This document shows, piece by piece, positions 44,942 through 53,860 of a stretch of 64,000 bases of DNA (its first letter is position 1; every line of letters begins with the position of its first letter). The stretch is from positions 383,213-447,212 of the forward strand of contig DATENC010000011.1 of NCBI GenBank assembly GCA_035275265.1, given 5' to 3'. The DNA is from JACQAP01 sp035275265. Lineage in GTDB: Bacteria > Pseudomonadota > Gammaproteobacteria > Burkholderiales > JACQAP01. Made by a program: the position numbers and the translations under genes. The notes beneath the pieces were generated by a model that saw nothing but the letters and a program-made list of their open reading frames with translations, was not told the origin of the DNA and did no database searches.

Positions 44942-45364
44942 TTAGTTGTGTACGCCTTCCTTCCAATTGGCGCCGTCGATCGCCAGCGTTTCCAGGTAAG
45001 CGCCGATCTGATAGATCTGCTCTTCTTTCAAGACCGCACCCCAGGCCGGCATGTTCTGGATCCGCCCGGGCACTTCGCGTCCTTTTTTCACGACTTCGAC
45101 ATAAGCCTTGAAGCCCTTGTTGAATTTGCGCAGGTCTGCACCGGTGCCACGCTCCCCCTGCCCATCTGCCCGGCCGCCATGACACAGCGCGCACACCCCA
45201 CGAAACCAGGATTTTCCTTCTCGAAGCGCCTTTTGATCGCCTGACAGGGGATTGGTCAACGGAATCTCATCATCGGCACTGACCAGTCCTGGTTCCCCTC
45301 CCGCAATTACGGACACGCCGGCGAATAAGACCGCCGCAATTGTGTTCCTTGAAAAGCTCCGCAT
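44942..45364 (-). CDS. c-type cytochrome linked to PQQ dehydrogenase 1
   Basis: Periplasmic monohaem cytochrome of 140 residues. A signal peptide (about 1-25) precedes the haem motif CALCH and a methionine ligand in NMPAWG. The ATG at 45364 has AAGGA seven bases upstream. It lies after the PQQ dehydrogenase gene on the same strand, with a hairpin between them. In the XoxF/ExaA families this is the expected electron acceptor (XoxG-like role); sequence similarity to XoxG itself was not tested. Confidence 0.88.
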   Translation of the reverse strand: MRSFSRNTIAAVLFAGVSVIAGGEPGLVSADDEIPLTNPLSGDQKALREGKSWFRGVCALCHGGRADGQGERGTGADLRKFNKGFKAYVEVVKKGREVPGRIQNMPAWGAVLKEEQIYQIGAYLETLAIDGANWKEGVHN

Positions 45365-45410
45365 CTTCCTGTCCTTCTGTTCTTTGTTGTCTGCTCTGCT
45401 CCGCCATGAC

Positions 45411-45444
45411 AAAAGACGGCGCGCACCGTAAACGGTGCGCGCCG
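45411..45444 (-). terminator. Strong hairpin between PQQ dehydrogenase 1 and its cytochrome
   Basis: CGGCGCGCACCG (45417-45428) pairs perfectly with CGGTGCGCGCCG (45433-45444), a 12-bp GC-rich stem with a 4-base loop. On the minus strand it is followed by TCTTTT. It would act as an intrinsic terminator or partial attenuator after the dehydrogenase, making the cytochrome less expressed than the enzyme or separately promoted. Confidence 0.8.
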
Positions 45445-45486
45445 ATTCCTTACGTCACGAGAGCGCTTAGTTAACTCTTGTTGCAA

Positions 45487-47184
45487 TTACCGCGTGAATG
45501 CGACTACCGCCCCGCCAAACTCCAGACCGAGCGCCTCGTCACGTCCGAATCCCGCCAATCCGCCCACCGGCTGCACGATCATCTGCTTGCCTTTGTGCAT
45601 GAACGTGATCGGACCGGACTTGGCCGTGGAACCCATGTCGAAGTGATAGAGGAGTTTCCCGGTTGTCGCGTTGACCACCTGGAAGTCGCCCCCCTGGGTC
45701 GTATAGATCGTCAAGTTGCCAGCGGTCGTCGCCATGCCGCCCGCATATCCGGGCTTGCCCTTGCGGGTGTCGCGCCAGACTTCCTTGCCGGTTTTAACAT
45801 TGACCGCCTTGTCGGTTTCGTCGCCGAAAATGAACTCTTGATAGGCGCCGAAGTGCCGGACATTGCTAAGCACCTTGATTTCCTCAAAGCCGTACTTCAT
45901 CCCCGACTCGGAAGCAGCCAAATAGAGGTTACCGGTCTTCGGGTTGTAGGCGTTCGGGTACATATTCACCCCGCCCAGCAAGCTCGGATAGATCTCGACC
46001 GGGTCGCCGCCTTCTTTCGGCAGTGCCACCTGGGCAATCGGCCGGCCGTTGGCGTCGTAACCTTTAATCCAGTTGATCTTGTCGATGAACTTGTCGGCCT
46101 TGAGGTACTTGCCGGTCTTTGCATCCAGATGATGGATGTAACCGGTCTTGTTCGGCTGGACGATGGTCTTCTTGCCGTCGATGGTAATCACCATCGGAGT
46201 CTGCGGAATATCGTAGTCCCAGGGATCGCCAGGAACACCGACATAGCGCCACGCGACCTTTCCGTCACCTGTATTCACGGCCACGATGCTCGCCGCGCCG
46301 ACGTTGTCCATCTCTCCGCCGCCCCGATTCTTCGGGTTCCACTCGTAGGCGTTGGCCGTACCGGTGTAATACATTTTCAGGTCGGGATCCCATGAGCCAG
46401 TGATCCATGGACCCGCCCCGCCGTACTCCGTGCTTCCCGGCGGCCAGGTATCGGCCCCGGGTTCTCCGGGTCCGGGAATCATTGCTGCCTTCCACATCAT
46501 TTCGCCGCTATCCGGGTTGACGCCCAGAACATAGCCGGGACGCCCGCCGAAGTCCGTGCCGTTCATCGGTACGATGATCGCGCCGGGGATGGCAAGCGGG
46601 CCGACGGTGGTCGCGTAGCCATTGGCGTCCTGAGCCTTGGCGAAGTCCTTCGGATACTCGAATCCCGGGAAGTCCTTCGAGTACTTCACTTTCCCGGTCG
46701 TATAGTTCAGTGCGTGCAGCTTGGAATCATTGGACAGGAAATAGATATTTTCCCCCTGGATTGCCAACCCGCGGTGCTTGCCGGTGATGAACCCGACGTT
46801 GTACCCACCCCAGTCGTCCGGCAGTTTGTGCTCGAACTTCCACACTACCCGGCCGTTGTCGGCGTTCAACGCGAAGACCTTGTTGTCCTGTGCGAAAAAC
46901 ACCATTCCGTCGTGATACAGCGGCGTATTCTGCGCGTCGGTCTTGCCACCCGTCTGGAATATCCAGGCGACTTTCAGATCCTTCGCGTTGCTATCGTTTA
47001 TCTGGTTCAGTGTGCTGTACCGGTGTCCCTGCCAATTACCATTGGCATGCAGCCAGGAATCGCCAGCGTCCTTCGCCAGCATGGCGTCGGTCACCGGGGC
47101 GGCCTGTACCCATCCGGCCAGGCCGGCCAGCGACATGGCCAGAACGATCCCTGTTAGTGCCCCTTTGCTCTTGATGCGGTCCAT
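45487..47184 (-). CDS. PQQ-dependent alcohol dehydrogenase 1, predicted lanthanide type
   Basis: Periplasmic beta-propeller quinoprotein of 565 residues. The signal peptide ends near GWVQA, and tryptophan-docking repeats such as GKVAWRYVGVPGDPWD recur. The catalytic site reads WDYD: Asp323 is the catalytic base and Asp325 the extra acid that marks XoxF/PedH-like, lanthanide-using enzymes. Asn278 (TGTAN) is the usual metal ligand. The place of the metal-binding Glu reads GTDFGGRPG with Asp211, and I cannot find the vicinal Cys-Cys pair usual in methanol dehydrogenases. AAGGAG is 6 bases before the ATG at 47184. Substrate unknown; methanol is not implied. Confidence 0.92.
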   Translation of the reverse strand: MDRIKSKGALTGIVLAMSLAGLAGWVQAAPVTDAMLAKDAGDSWLHANGNWQGHRYSTLNQINDSNAKDLKVAWIFQTGGKTDAQNTPLYHDGMVFFAQDNKVFALNADNGRVVWKFEHKLPDDWGGYNVGFITGKHRGLAIQGENIYFLSNDSKLHALNYTTGKVKYSKDFPGFEYPKDFAKAQDANGYATTVGPLAIPGAIIVPMNGTDFGGRPGYVLGVNPDSGEMMWKAAMIPGPGEPGADTWPPGSTEYGGAGPWITGSWDPDLKMYYTGTANAYEWNPKNRGGGEMDNVGAASIVAVNTGDGKVAWRYVGVPGDPWDYDIPQTPMVITIDGKKTIVQPNKTGYIHHLDAKTGKYLKADKFIDKINWIKGYDANGRPIAQVALPKEGGDPVEIYPSLLGGVNMYPNAYNPKTGNLYLAASESGMKYGFEEIKVLSNVRHFGAYQEFIFGDETDKAVNVKTGKEVWRDTRKGKPGYAGGMATTAGNLTIYTTQGGDFQVVNATTGKLLYHFDMGSTAKSGPITFMHKGKQMIVQPVGGLAGFGRDEALGLEFGGAVVAFTR

Positions 47185-48346
47185 CTGCATCTCCTTTATT
47201 GATTTAATTTCGAAGGTTGAAACAACTCTCTATTTCCCCAAGTGAAGACTCTCTTCTTCACCCGTTGTGGACGGGCAGACCATTCCTCTTCTTCTGGACC
47301 AAACCACGTACCGAAAACGCGTCCCGCCCGCGGGACGAATCCACAAAACCTGCTGCACGCCGTCACGGCGGATGCCGGGAAATACCCTGCGGACAATGCA
47401 CACGCATTGCCGGACAGACGTGGGATAACTTGAAGAAGGAGGAAATTGCAATCACAACCGCACACGTCCCTGAGCGGTTTTCGTCAGGGTCAAGGTACGG
47501 CGCGGAAGATCCAGTGCTCTGCTCCATCGATCTCCCAATCGAACGGAACAACAACCTAAGGGAACTGCGTCAGGCGGGGGACGGCTTGCGTTTGTCTTGA
47601 TGCGCCGATCGCGCGACCAAACCCACTATGTCACCGTCTCTGTGACCTGCCAGACACACTTTCATGTATCGATACTCTATTTACAACTTTATTACGATGT
47701 CTACAAGCACTTCCGCTCCAGACCTCGGGGATTGCACAACTGACCGGAAAGTCAGTGCCCAGAGCCTGGTGCACGACGTGGATGTCTTGAAGCGCGGGAG
47801 GGGCGGAAAGGGGAGGACGGTAAGTTGCAGGCGAACCCCCCATGTATGGATCGAAAAGAATAAGCTGCCCGGCGAAACGGTTCGCGAACCCGGCCCACTG
47901 TTGGGAGTGGTGCGCCGGCGTTCTTCCCGCGCAATGAACCGGATATGGGGGGCATATCCAGCGCGGTAACAAGCACCACTTTCGTGGTGACCGTTTCGAC
48001 CTGCCTTGCGTTCCGCCGGGGGGGCGGTTGCCACTTCGATCGTTCAGAGTTGCGTCGGACGGGAGGCGAGCGACGCAACTCTGCCGACAGTAATGGCAGG
48101 GCCAGACAGATGCGACCGGGACAGCTTATTGCAAGAAAATCTGGCGCCGCTTCAAGGAAAAATGCCCTTGGCGCTCACCCGATCTCACGCTATCTAAAGC
48201 GAAATAGAAAAGCAAATCTATCAAAGTGTTAGGTTTGAATAATGTGCTTCCCAATCAGGTTCTTGGGAAGAGCGGAAGCGGAAATCCGGGCAAAAATAAA
48301 TTTTTGTCTACCGCTGCCGCAGCTGGCCGTTGCTGGCGTCCGGCAG
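47185..48346. other. 1.16-kb gene-poor region upstream of PQQ dehydrogenase 1
   Basis: Several overlapping frames up to about 125 codons are open on both strands, but none has a recognisable domain or a clear ribosome-binding site, and their sequences look like out-of-frame translation. The stretch presumably holds the dehydrogenase promoter at its left end. A 13-bp hairpin at 48045-48083 is listed separately. Confidence 0.5.
48045..48083. repeat. 13-bp perfect inverted repeat
   Basis: CAGAGTTGCGTCG (48045-48057) pairs perfectly with CGACGCAACTCTG (48071-48083), with a 13-base loop. No T-run follows on either strand, so it is not a textbook terminator. It may be a mobile-repeat hairpin or an RNA structure. 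Confidence 0.6.
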
Positions 48347-49255
48347 CTATCGGATGCGCAGAATTGGGATTTGCTGTATCTCGCTGCGCAGGAATTCGGT
48401 AAATGCGCGCACCTTTGCCGATACATGCCGTGCGGACGGATAAACCGCGTTGATCTCAGCCGGAGGTGGCGTGTAACCGGTAAGGATTGCCTTCAACCGT
48501 CCGTCTTCCAGCTCCTTAAGAATCAACCAGTCCGGTGAAACGGCGATCCCGAGATCCGCGAACACCCACTGCCGTATGGCCTCGCCGTTGTTGGATCTGA
48601 AGTTGCCGGAGACTTTTACGCGGATCTCACCGTCCGGCCCATGGAATGTCCACTCGTTGCCAGTTGAGAGATAGGCATAAAGCAGGCAGTTATGCCCTGA
48701 CGACAGATCCTGCGGCACCTTGGGTTCGCCATATTTCTTCAGATATGCCGGCGTCGCGATTACGCTGCGCGCCGCGCTGCCGATGCGCCGCGCGGCAAGA
48801 TTAGAGTCGTTCAGTTTGCCGATTCGGATCGCGACATCGATCCCCTCCTCAACCAGGTCCACGAAGCGGTCCGAGTAGGACAAATCGATCGCGAGTCCTG
48901 GGTGCAGCGCCTGAAACTTGAGCACGATAGGGCCGACATGAGCCTGCCCGAGACCAATTGAAGTGTTGATTCGCAGCACGCCGGTAAGCTGCGTCTGCAA
49001 CTGGCCCAAATTACCATCGGCTTCCCGCACGGCGTCGATGATGCGCTTGCTGCTTTCGTAGTACGCCGAACCTGCTTCAGTGAGCGAAAGTTGGCGCGTG
49101 CTGCGATTGAGTAGCCGGGTCTTGAGTTGTCGTTCCAGCGCGGTGAGTTGTTTGCTCACAGTCGGCTGGGTCATTCCCAGATCGCGCGCCACGGCGGAGA
49201 AGCTGCCGGTTTCGACGATGCGCACGAACACTTCCATCGCGGTCAGACGGTCCAT
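48347..49255 (-). CDS. LysR-family transcriptional regulator
   Basis: Regulator of 302 residues. The N-terminal winged helix-turn-helix (MDRLTAMEVFVRIVETGSF, then LGMTQPTVSKQLTALERQL) is followed by a periplasmic-binding-protein-like effector domain (about 90-300). The ATG at 49255 has AGGG about 7 bases upstream. It is 1.1 kb upstream of PQQ dehydrogenase 1 on the same strand; control of that gene is possible but unproven. The effector is unknown. Confidence 0.93.
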   Translation of the reverse strand: MDRLTAMEVFVRIVETGSFSAVARDLGMTQPTVSKQLTALERQLKTRLLNRSTRQLSLTEAGSAYYESSKRIIDAVREADGNLGQLQTQLTGVLRINTSIGLGQAHVGPIVLKFQALHPGLAIDLSYSDRFVDLVEEGIDVAIRIGKLNDSNLAARRIGSAARSVIATPAYLKKYGEPKVPQDLSSGHNCLLYAYLSTGNEWTFHGPDGEIRVKVSGNFRSNNGEAIRQWVFADLGIAVSPDWLILKELEDGRLKAILTGYTPPPAEINAVYPSARHVSAKVRAFTEFLRSEIQQIPILRIR

Positions 49256-49583
49256 ACCAGATCCCTGTTCATGCCAGAACGGCATGAATGATATGTGGTT
49301 GCCTCCCCCTTTGTCTCACCACCCGTGCTTACATTGTTGTCACGCAACAAAAAGGCGAATTAAGGAAGCCTCGCTGCGGGGATACAAGCACGAAATCGTC
49401 TTCGTGGACCGTGCCAGCATCCAGCAGGACGGCCACCTGAAGCAGGCGCGCGTGCTACGCAGTCATAGCAAGGTGCGGGCGGCGGTGGACGAAGCGTACC
49501 CGCACAAACGGATATCCTGCGCTATCCAGTCCGCTGCGAGCTGGACCGCGTTCGTTGTTCTCGCTCCCCCGCAATGCGCCGTT
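49256..49583. other. Intergenic region with possible gene remnant
   Basis: No complete gene is visible. On the plus strand, about 49376-49520 reads as a plausible protein fragment (EIVFVDRASIQQDG, then KVRAAVDEAYPHK) without a start or family match that I recognise. It may be the eroded end of a lost gene. The LysR promoter should be at its left side. Confidence 0.35.
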
Positions 49584-49835
49584 CTACTTTTGTCCCTCCG
49601 ATTTTTCCCTTTCCTCTTTGCGCTTTAATTCTTCCACCTCGGCCGTAACGCCATTTCGCTTTGGCGCCGCCGACACAGGGGCAAGTTCACGATCTTTGCG
49701 GTAGTACTCGATCCAGTGGTTGATCTCGCCCTCTCGCGCCTTCATTGCGGCGTCCTTTTCCGCCCGGGCAGGCGCTGCCACAAGCACCATCAGCGCAATG
49801 GCCGCGCCGGTTAAAGCGGTTTGCCATTCATGCAT
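49584..49835 (-). CDS. Small exported protein of unknown function
   Basis: An 83-residue protein with a signal peptide (about 1-24, ending APARAEKD) and a short, highly charged helical body rich in Glu, Lys and Arg. I do not recognise a family. Its start overlaps the end of the next upstream gene (49811-50149) by 25 bases, so the two are probably translated together. The overlap and the clear signal peptide support it as real. Confidence 0.55.
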   Translation of the reverse strand: MHEWQTALTGAAIALMVLVAAPARAEKDAAMKAREGEINHWIEYYRKDRELAPVSAAPKRNGVTAEVEELKRKEEREKSEGQK

Positions 49836-50149
49836 GCTTCGTAGACGAGATCGCCGAATGTTTGCACCGGAAGCAGCTTGGCTCCGTTTTCTCTCGCGTT
49901 GTTGAGCCAGAGGTAAGCGTCGTCGAGCGTCTTGTTCACGAAGTCGATCTCATTCTGTGTTTCGTCGCCGTGCCACATGATCGTCACCTCCTCGCGCGGC
50001 TTGCCCTGCTCGAAATAGTAATAGCCGGCTACTTGCAGCTTCGCAGTGTAGATGCATAGGTCTGACTGGTTCATCTGCGTGATACGGTCTGCCTGCGCCG
50101 TATGCGGGAGCACCAGGAACAGCAGCATTACGAGGACACTCGCTCTCAT
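49811..50149 (-). CDS. Exported 112-residue protein of unknown function
   Basis: A signal peptide (MRASVLVMLLFLVLPHTAQA) precedes a mature domain of about 92 residues with Cys32 and Cys106, aromatic AGYYYFEQGKPREE and a DDAYLWLNNARENG helix. AGGTG stands a few bases before the ATG. A longer frame to 50632 exists but is the mirror of the divergent gene. No family recognised. It overlaps the small gene at 49584-49835, and is divergent from another small exported protein. Confidence 0.75.
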   Translation of the reverse strand: MRASVLVMLLFLVLPHTAQADRITQMNQSDLCIYTAKLQVAGYYYFEQGKPREEVTIMWHGDETQNEIDFVNKTLDDAYLWLNNARENGAKLLPVQTFGDLVYEACMNGKPL

Positions 50150-50297
50150 CGACACCTCTTGGGAGAGCCTGCAAAGCTGCGGCGCAGCACGATGAAGTGT
50201 AGCAGAAGGAAAAACGTCGTCTAGAATAACAACGGGCAGACACCGCGCGGACCGGCGGGTCAAGGCCCTCGAATGGCGCGGTGACTGGAGGTTACGA

Positions 50298-50669
50298 ATG
50301 ATCCGGGGGCATGTTTCCGCAGTCGGCCTGTTTGCCCTCATCGGTATCTGTGCCACCCACGCCACGGCCCACCCCCTCACACTCGCGGAATGCGCGGAAG
50401 GCGGCGAGTTCATTCGCAATGCCGCCCTCGCGCGCGATGCCGGCGCCAGCCGCGCGTTCTTGCTCGGCAAGCTCGAAGAAGACCTGATGCTCATCCAGGC
50501 GTTTCCGCCGCAGTTGCGCTGGTTCGTGCAGGATGCCGTGGACGAGGAGTTCCTCAGCCGGCGCCTTGAAAAGGTCTTCGACGAGCCGATGAAACCCGAG
50601 CAGCACGAAGCTGCGTTCATCAGCGACTGCATTCAGACCACTGCTTCCGCCGACGATAGCGACGTGTAG
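50298..50669 (+). CDS. Exported 123-residue protein of unknown function
   Basis: It has a signal peptide (about 1-24, ending THATAHP) and a helical mature part with Cys32 (LAECAEGGEFI) and a C-terminal Cys near residue 111 (FISDCIQ), which could pair. Divergent from the 112-residue gene over a 148-base gap. The two exported proteins are similar in size and each has two Cys, hinting at a linked periplasmic role, but no family was recognised. Confidence 0.75.
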   Translation: MIRGHVSAVGLFALIGICATHATAHPLTLAECAEGGEFIRNAALARDAGASRAFLLGKLEEDLMLIQAFPPQLRWFVQDAVDEEFLSRRLEKVFDEPMKPEQHEAAFISDCIQTTASADDSDV

Positions 50670-50686
50670 CTGGGGTCGGACACAAC

Positions 50687-50714
50687 AAAAAAGGGCTCGC
50701 GATTTCGCGGGCCC
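50687..50714 (-). terminator. Bidirectional intrinsic terminator
   Basis: GGGCTCGCG (50693-50701) pairs with CGCGGGCCC (50706-50714), one G-T pair, loop ATTT. On the minus strand it is followed by six T (50692-50687), a strong terminator for the gene at 50739-51263. On the plus strand the following sequence is less T-rich but may also end the 50298-50669 transcript. Confidence 0.8.
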
Positions 50715-50738
50715 CTTAAGTTCTTGTGGGGTCGTTTG

Positions 50739-51263
50739 CTACCGGATCTTGCGGAACCGCCCCGTGGGGGCGCCTACTCCTTGCTTCAGGTCCACCATCG
50801 CTTTGTCGAAATTCTCCCACGGAGTCTCGGTAACACTGTAGCCCTCGCCGCTCTTGACCTGCTGAATACCCTGCGCAAGATACAAGTCCTCGGCAACGTC
50901 CTCCTTGCCGATCACCGGCACCGGGAATCGCCAGAAAACGCGTTCGACGAATTGCCCTGTCGCCTTTCGAACGTGGTCTATCAAACCCATTTCGATCACA
51001 TGCGAAGAACGCAGCTTCTCGTTGGGTTTGGCTTCGAGCAGCACGACGAATCGGCGTCCACCCAGTACTGCATAGCTGGTGACAAGCACGTCTACATTGT
51101 GCAACTTGAAGTAATCGCCGACGATCGTGTTGATATTTGCGATCGCTGCGCGGTTGCGCCGGTCCCGCCACTTCAGAATCAGAATGTAGACCAGCAGCGT
51201 CGTGACGGCCACAGCCGCGAGGTACAGCGCCTGAAGGTTGAACACGAGACTTACAGTGACCAC
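50739..51263 (-). CDS. Single-pass membrane protein of unknown function
   Basis: A 174-residue protein. One hydrophobic helix near the N-terminus (about 8-28, LAAVAVTTLLVYILIL) is followed by a basic stop-transfer (KWRDRRNR) and a cytoplasmic domain of about 140 residues with a mixed strand pattern (VDVLVTSYAVLGGRRFVVLLEAK). The GTG at 51263 is chosen because AGGAG is five bases upstream; an ATG at 51341 would add 26 residues. I do not recognise the domain. A strong terminator lies 25 bases past the stop. Confidence 0.75.
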   Translation of the reverse strand: MVTVSLVFNLQALYLAAVAVTTLLVYILILKWRDRRNRAAIANINTIVGDYFKLHNVDVLVTSYAVLGGRRFVVLLEAKPNEKLRSSHVIEMGLIDHVRKATGQFVERVFWRFPVPVIGKEDVAEDLYLAQGIQQVKSGEGYSVTETPWENFDKAMVDLKQGVGAPTGRFRKIR

Positions 51264-51760
51264 CGAATCTCCTGGATCAAATCGCTTCGCGTGGCTCGCG
51301 GACGACCGTTCATGACGCGCTTCGGGTTCAGCACTTGCCAAACCTCAGTGTGACCCCGGCCCATGGCGGAATGATAGCACTCCGAGTGGTATGTCATTGA
51401 GGTGCACCGGTCTCTCGAAAAGCGCGTTCTTCCTTGCGGCAAAGACTCCAAGGTTATTTGTAGGCGCCTCGGCATTCTGCGTGTTAGTCGGCGTTCTTGT
51501 GCACTGGCGCCGCGAACTTGCGGGCGCTATTTGTGTCTGAGTTGCGTGCCGGAAAGCGCCGAGACCGGCTCGAGATTCGGTGCGCCGGTACATGTGGGTA
51601 GGCCACTACTTCAGAACGGAAACACCAAGCGTTCCCTTGGGAAATCACTACACGCACTTCAGGCGTTTGCCCGATATGCGCTGGCTGCTGGAAGGGTACT
51701 CTTTTGTTGCCAGCGGGGTTCATTGGCAACCGTCACTGACAGGCGAAAAAGGCCGATCCT
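51264..51760. other. Intergenic region without recognised gene
   Basis: About 500 bases before the REC-PAS-GGDEF-EAL gene. Open frames exist but look like non-coding sequence, and none shows a family motif. I see no CRISPR, tRNA or strong hairpin in it. Confidence 0.5.
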
Positions 51761-53860
51761 TTGAGAAAGAATTCGCAGAACGTTCATGCGGCGGCGCCGG
51801 GCATTCCCGGGATTCTGCTGCTGGAGGACAACGCTACCGATGCCGAACTCGTTATACGAGAGCTTCGGCGCGCGGGTCTTTACCTTGACATTCAGCAGGT
51901 CGAGACGCGTGACGACTACGTTCGCGCGCTCACTGAGCAGAAACCGTCGCTGATCATCAGCGATTACACTCTACCGGGGTTCGACGGCCTATCCGCGCTG
52001 GATTTCGCCCGCCAAATAGTCCCCGCGTCCCCTTTCATATTCGTCTCCGGCACAATCGGTGAGGAGCGAGCCATAGAGGCGCTAAAACGTGGCGCTACCG
52101 ACTACGTCAGCAAGGACAACCTTCGGCGCGTCGGCCCGGCCGTAAGAAAGGCGCTTGCGGACGCCCAGGAGTCCGCACGGCGCGACGAGACTGAGAAGGC
52201 TCTTCGCGAAGCCGAAGAACGGTATCAAAGCCTGGTGGAGTTGTCGCCGGACGCGATCCTGACCGTCTCGGGCGGGGTGATCACCTTTGCCAATAAAGCC
52301 GCACTCAAGCTGTACCGTGCAACTCGCAATGAGCAACTCCTCGGCAAGCTGTATATCGATCTCGTGCATGAGGATTCTCTTGGATCTCTGACTGTGCGCC
52401 TCAGTGGTCTGCAGGATCACGCAAAAAAACATTCCTCAATCGAGCAAAAGCACAAGCGGCTGGACGGCTCCGTCCTTCATGTCGAGACGACTTCTGCGCC
52501 GGTACCCCTTGATGGAAACGACTCGATGCTGATCATTGCGCGCGACGTAAGCGAGCGCAATCGATACCAAGCCGAGTTGGAGCACCAGGCAACGCACGAC
52601 GCCCTGACCGGCCTGCCGAACCGCAATTCCCTGAAGTACCGGTTGAGTCATGCAATTGCGTCAGCGCGCCGGCAGGACAAAAAAGTAGCGATTACCTTTA
52701 TTGACCTGGACAACTTCAAGTCGATCAATGACACGTTCGGCCACGAGGTCGGTGACGAAGTACTCAAAGTAGTGGCTGCCCGCCTGGCAGAGATCGTCCG
52801 ATCCACGGATGCGGTCGTTCGTCTTGGTGGTGACGAGTTCGTGCTGCTATTCACTGATCTGGACGACGTCGACATCGTGACGCAATTGATGCACAGGGCA
52901 TTGCCCGAAATTTCGCGTCCAATAAACGCGCTTGGTAACGAACTGGTTCTTACCTTCAGCGCCGGAATCAGCATCTATCCGCTGGATGCGCCCGATGCGG
53001 ACGTAGTCCTGAGCAATGCGGACAAGGCGATGTACCGTGCCAAGCAGAAGGGTCGTAACACCTTTGAGTACTTCACGCCGGATCTGAATTCACGGAGTTC
53101 CGAGCGTCAGGCGCTTTCGGTGGAACTGCGCCGCGCCGTCGAGAAAAAAGAATTCTTCCTGTGTTACCAACCGCAGGTGGACATTCTGTCGGGCAGGCTG
53201 ACCGGGGCCGAGGCACTCATTCGCTGGAATCATCCGGAACGCGGAATTCTACTGCCGGAGAAGTTCCTGCCGCTATCGGAGGAATTAGGGCTCATTGTTC
53301 CGATTGGTGAATGGGTACTGCAGGCTGCATGCAATCGGGTCAAGACCCTGCGGACGGAGCAGGCACCTTTTACCATCTCGGTCAACATTTCGCCCGTGCA
53401 GTTCAGACAGGCAAGCCTGGTCCCACTCATCGAACGGGTGTTGCGGTCGGTCGATCTCGAGCCGCAGTACCTGGAACTGGACTTGAAGGAGAGCATGCTT
53501 ACGCAGGATCCGCGTCTTGCGATGCAGACCATGAAGGCGCTCAAGGCTCTGGGTGTCGGGATAGCAATTGATGAATTTGGGGCGGGCAATTCGGGACTGG
53601 CTCATCTGAGCCAGTACCCGGTTGACCGGTTGAAAATCGACAAAGGGTTTGTCAATGGCATCGGTTCGGATCCGGACGATGAGGCGATCTGCCGGACAAT
53701 TATCCTTCTTGCCCGCGATCTCAAGCTCCAGGTCATCGCCGAGGGCGTCTCAACAGAGCAACAACTGGATTTTCTCCGCACCAATGGATGCGACGCGGCG
53801 CAGGGCTACCTCTTTTCCGGCAATCCGATTACTCCAGAGGAGACACCGGTCCTTTCGTAA
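51761..53860 (+). CDS. REC-PAS-GGDEF-EAL response regulator, probable diguanylate cyclase
   Basis: A 699-residue soluble regulator. The receiver domain (about 15-130) has ILLLEDNATDAEL and phosphoacceptor Asp68 (IISDYTLPGFDG). A PAS domain (about 150-270), GGDEF domain (about 275-440, intact GGDEF at 356-360) and EAL-like domain (about 455-690) follow. EAL is kept at 484-486, but the metal-binding DDFGTGYSS reads DEFGAGNSG at 604-612 (second Asp to Glu) and EGVE reads EGVS, so hydrolysis is probably lost or weak. Synthesis of c-di-GMP under phosphorelay control is the better guess. TTG start with AAGG about 8 bases upstream. The partner kinase is not adjacent. Confidence 0.9.
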   Translation: MRKNSQNVHAAAPGIPGILLLEDNATDAELVIRELRRAGLYLDIQQVETRDDYVRALTEQKPSLIISDYTLPGFDGLSALDFARQIVPASPFIFVSGTIGEERAIEALKRGATDYVSKDNLRRVGPAVRKALADAQESARRDETEKALREAEERYQSLVELSPDAILTVSGGVITFANKAALKLYRATRNEQLLGKLYIDLVHEDSLGSLTVRLSGLQDHAKKHSSIEQKHKRLDGSVLHVETTSAPVPLDGNDSMLIIARDVSERNRYQAELEHQATHDALTGLPNRNSLKYRLSHAIASARRQDKKVAITFIDLDNFKSINDTFGHEVGDEVLKVVAARLAEIVRSTDAVVRLGGDEFVLLFTDLDDVDIVTQLMHRALPEISRPINALGNELVLTFSAGISIYPLDAPDADVVLSNADKAMYRAKQKGRNTFEYFTPDLNSRSSERQALSVELRRAVEKKEFFLCYQPQVDILSGRLTGAEALIRWNHPERGILLPEKFLPLSEELGLIVPIGEWVLQAACNRVKTLRTEQAPFTISVNISPVQFRQASLVPLIERVLRSVDLEPQYLELDLKESMLTQDPRLAMQTMKALKALGVGIAIDEFGAGNSGLAHLSQYPVDRLKIDKGFVNGIGSDPDDEAICRTIILLARDLKLQVIAEGVSTEQQLDFLRTNGCDAAQGYLFSGNPITPEETPVLS

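Noticed and set aside
47217..47600. 127-codon plus-strand frame in the gap before PQQ dehydrogenase 1
   Set aside because: No ribosome-binding site of note, no domain and biased composition; treated as non-coding.
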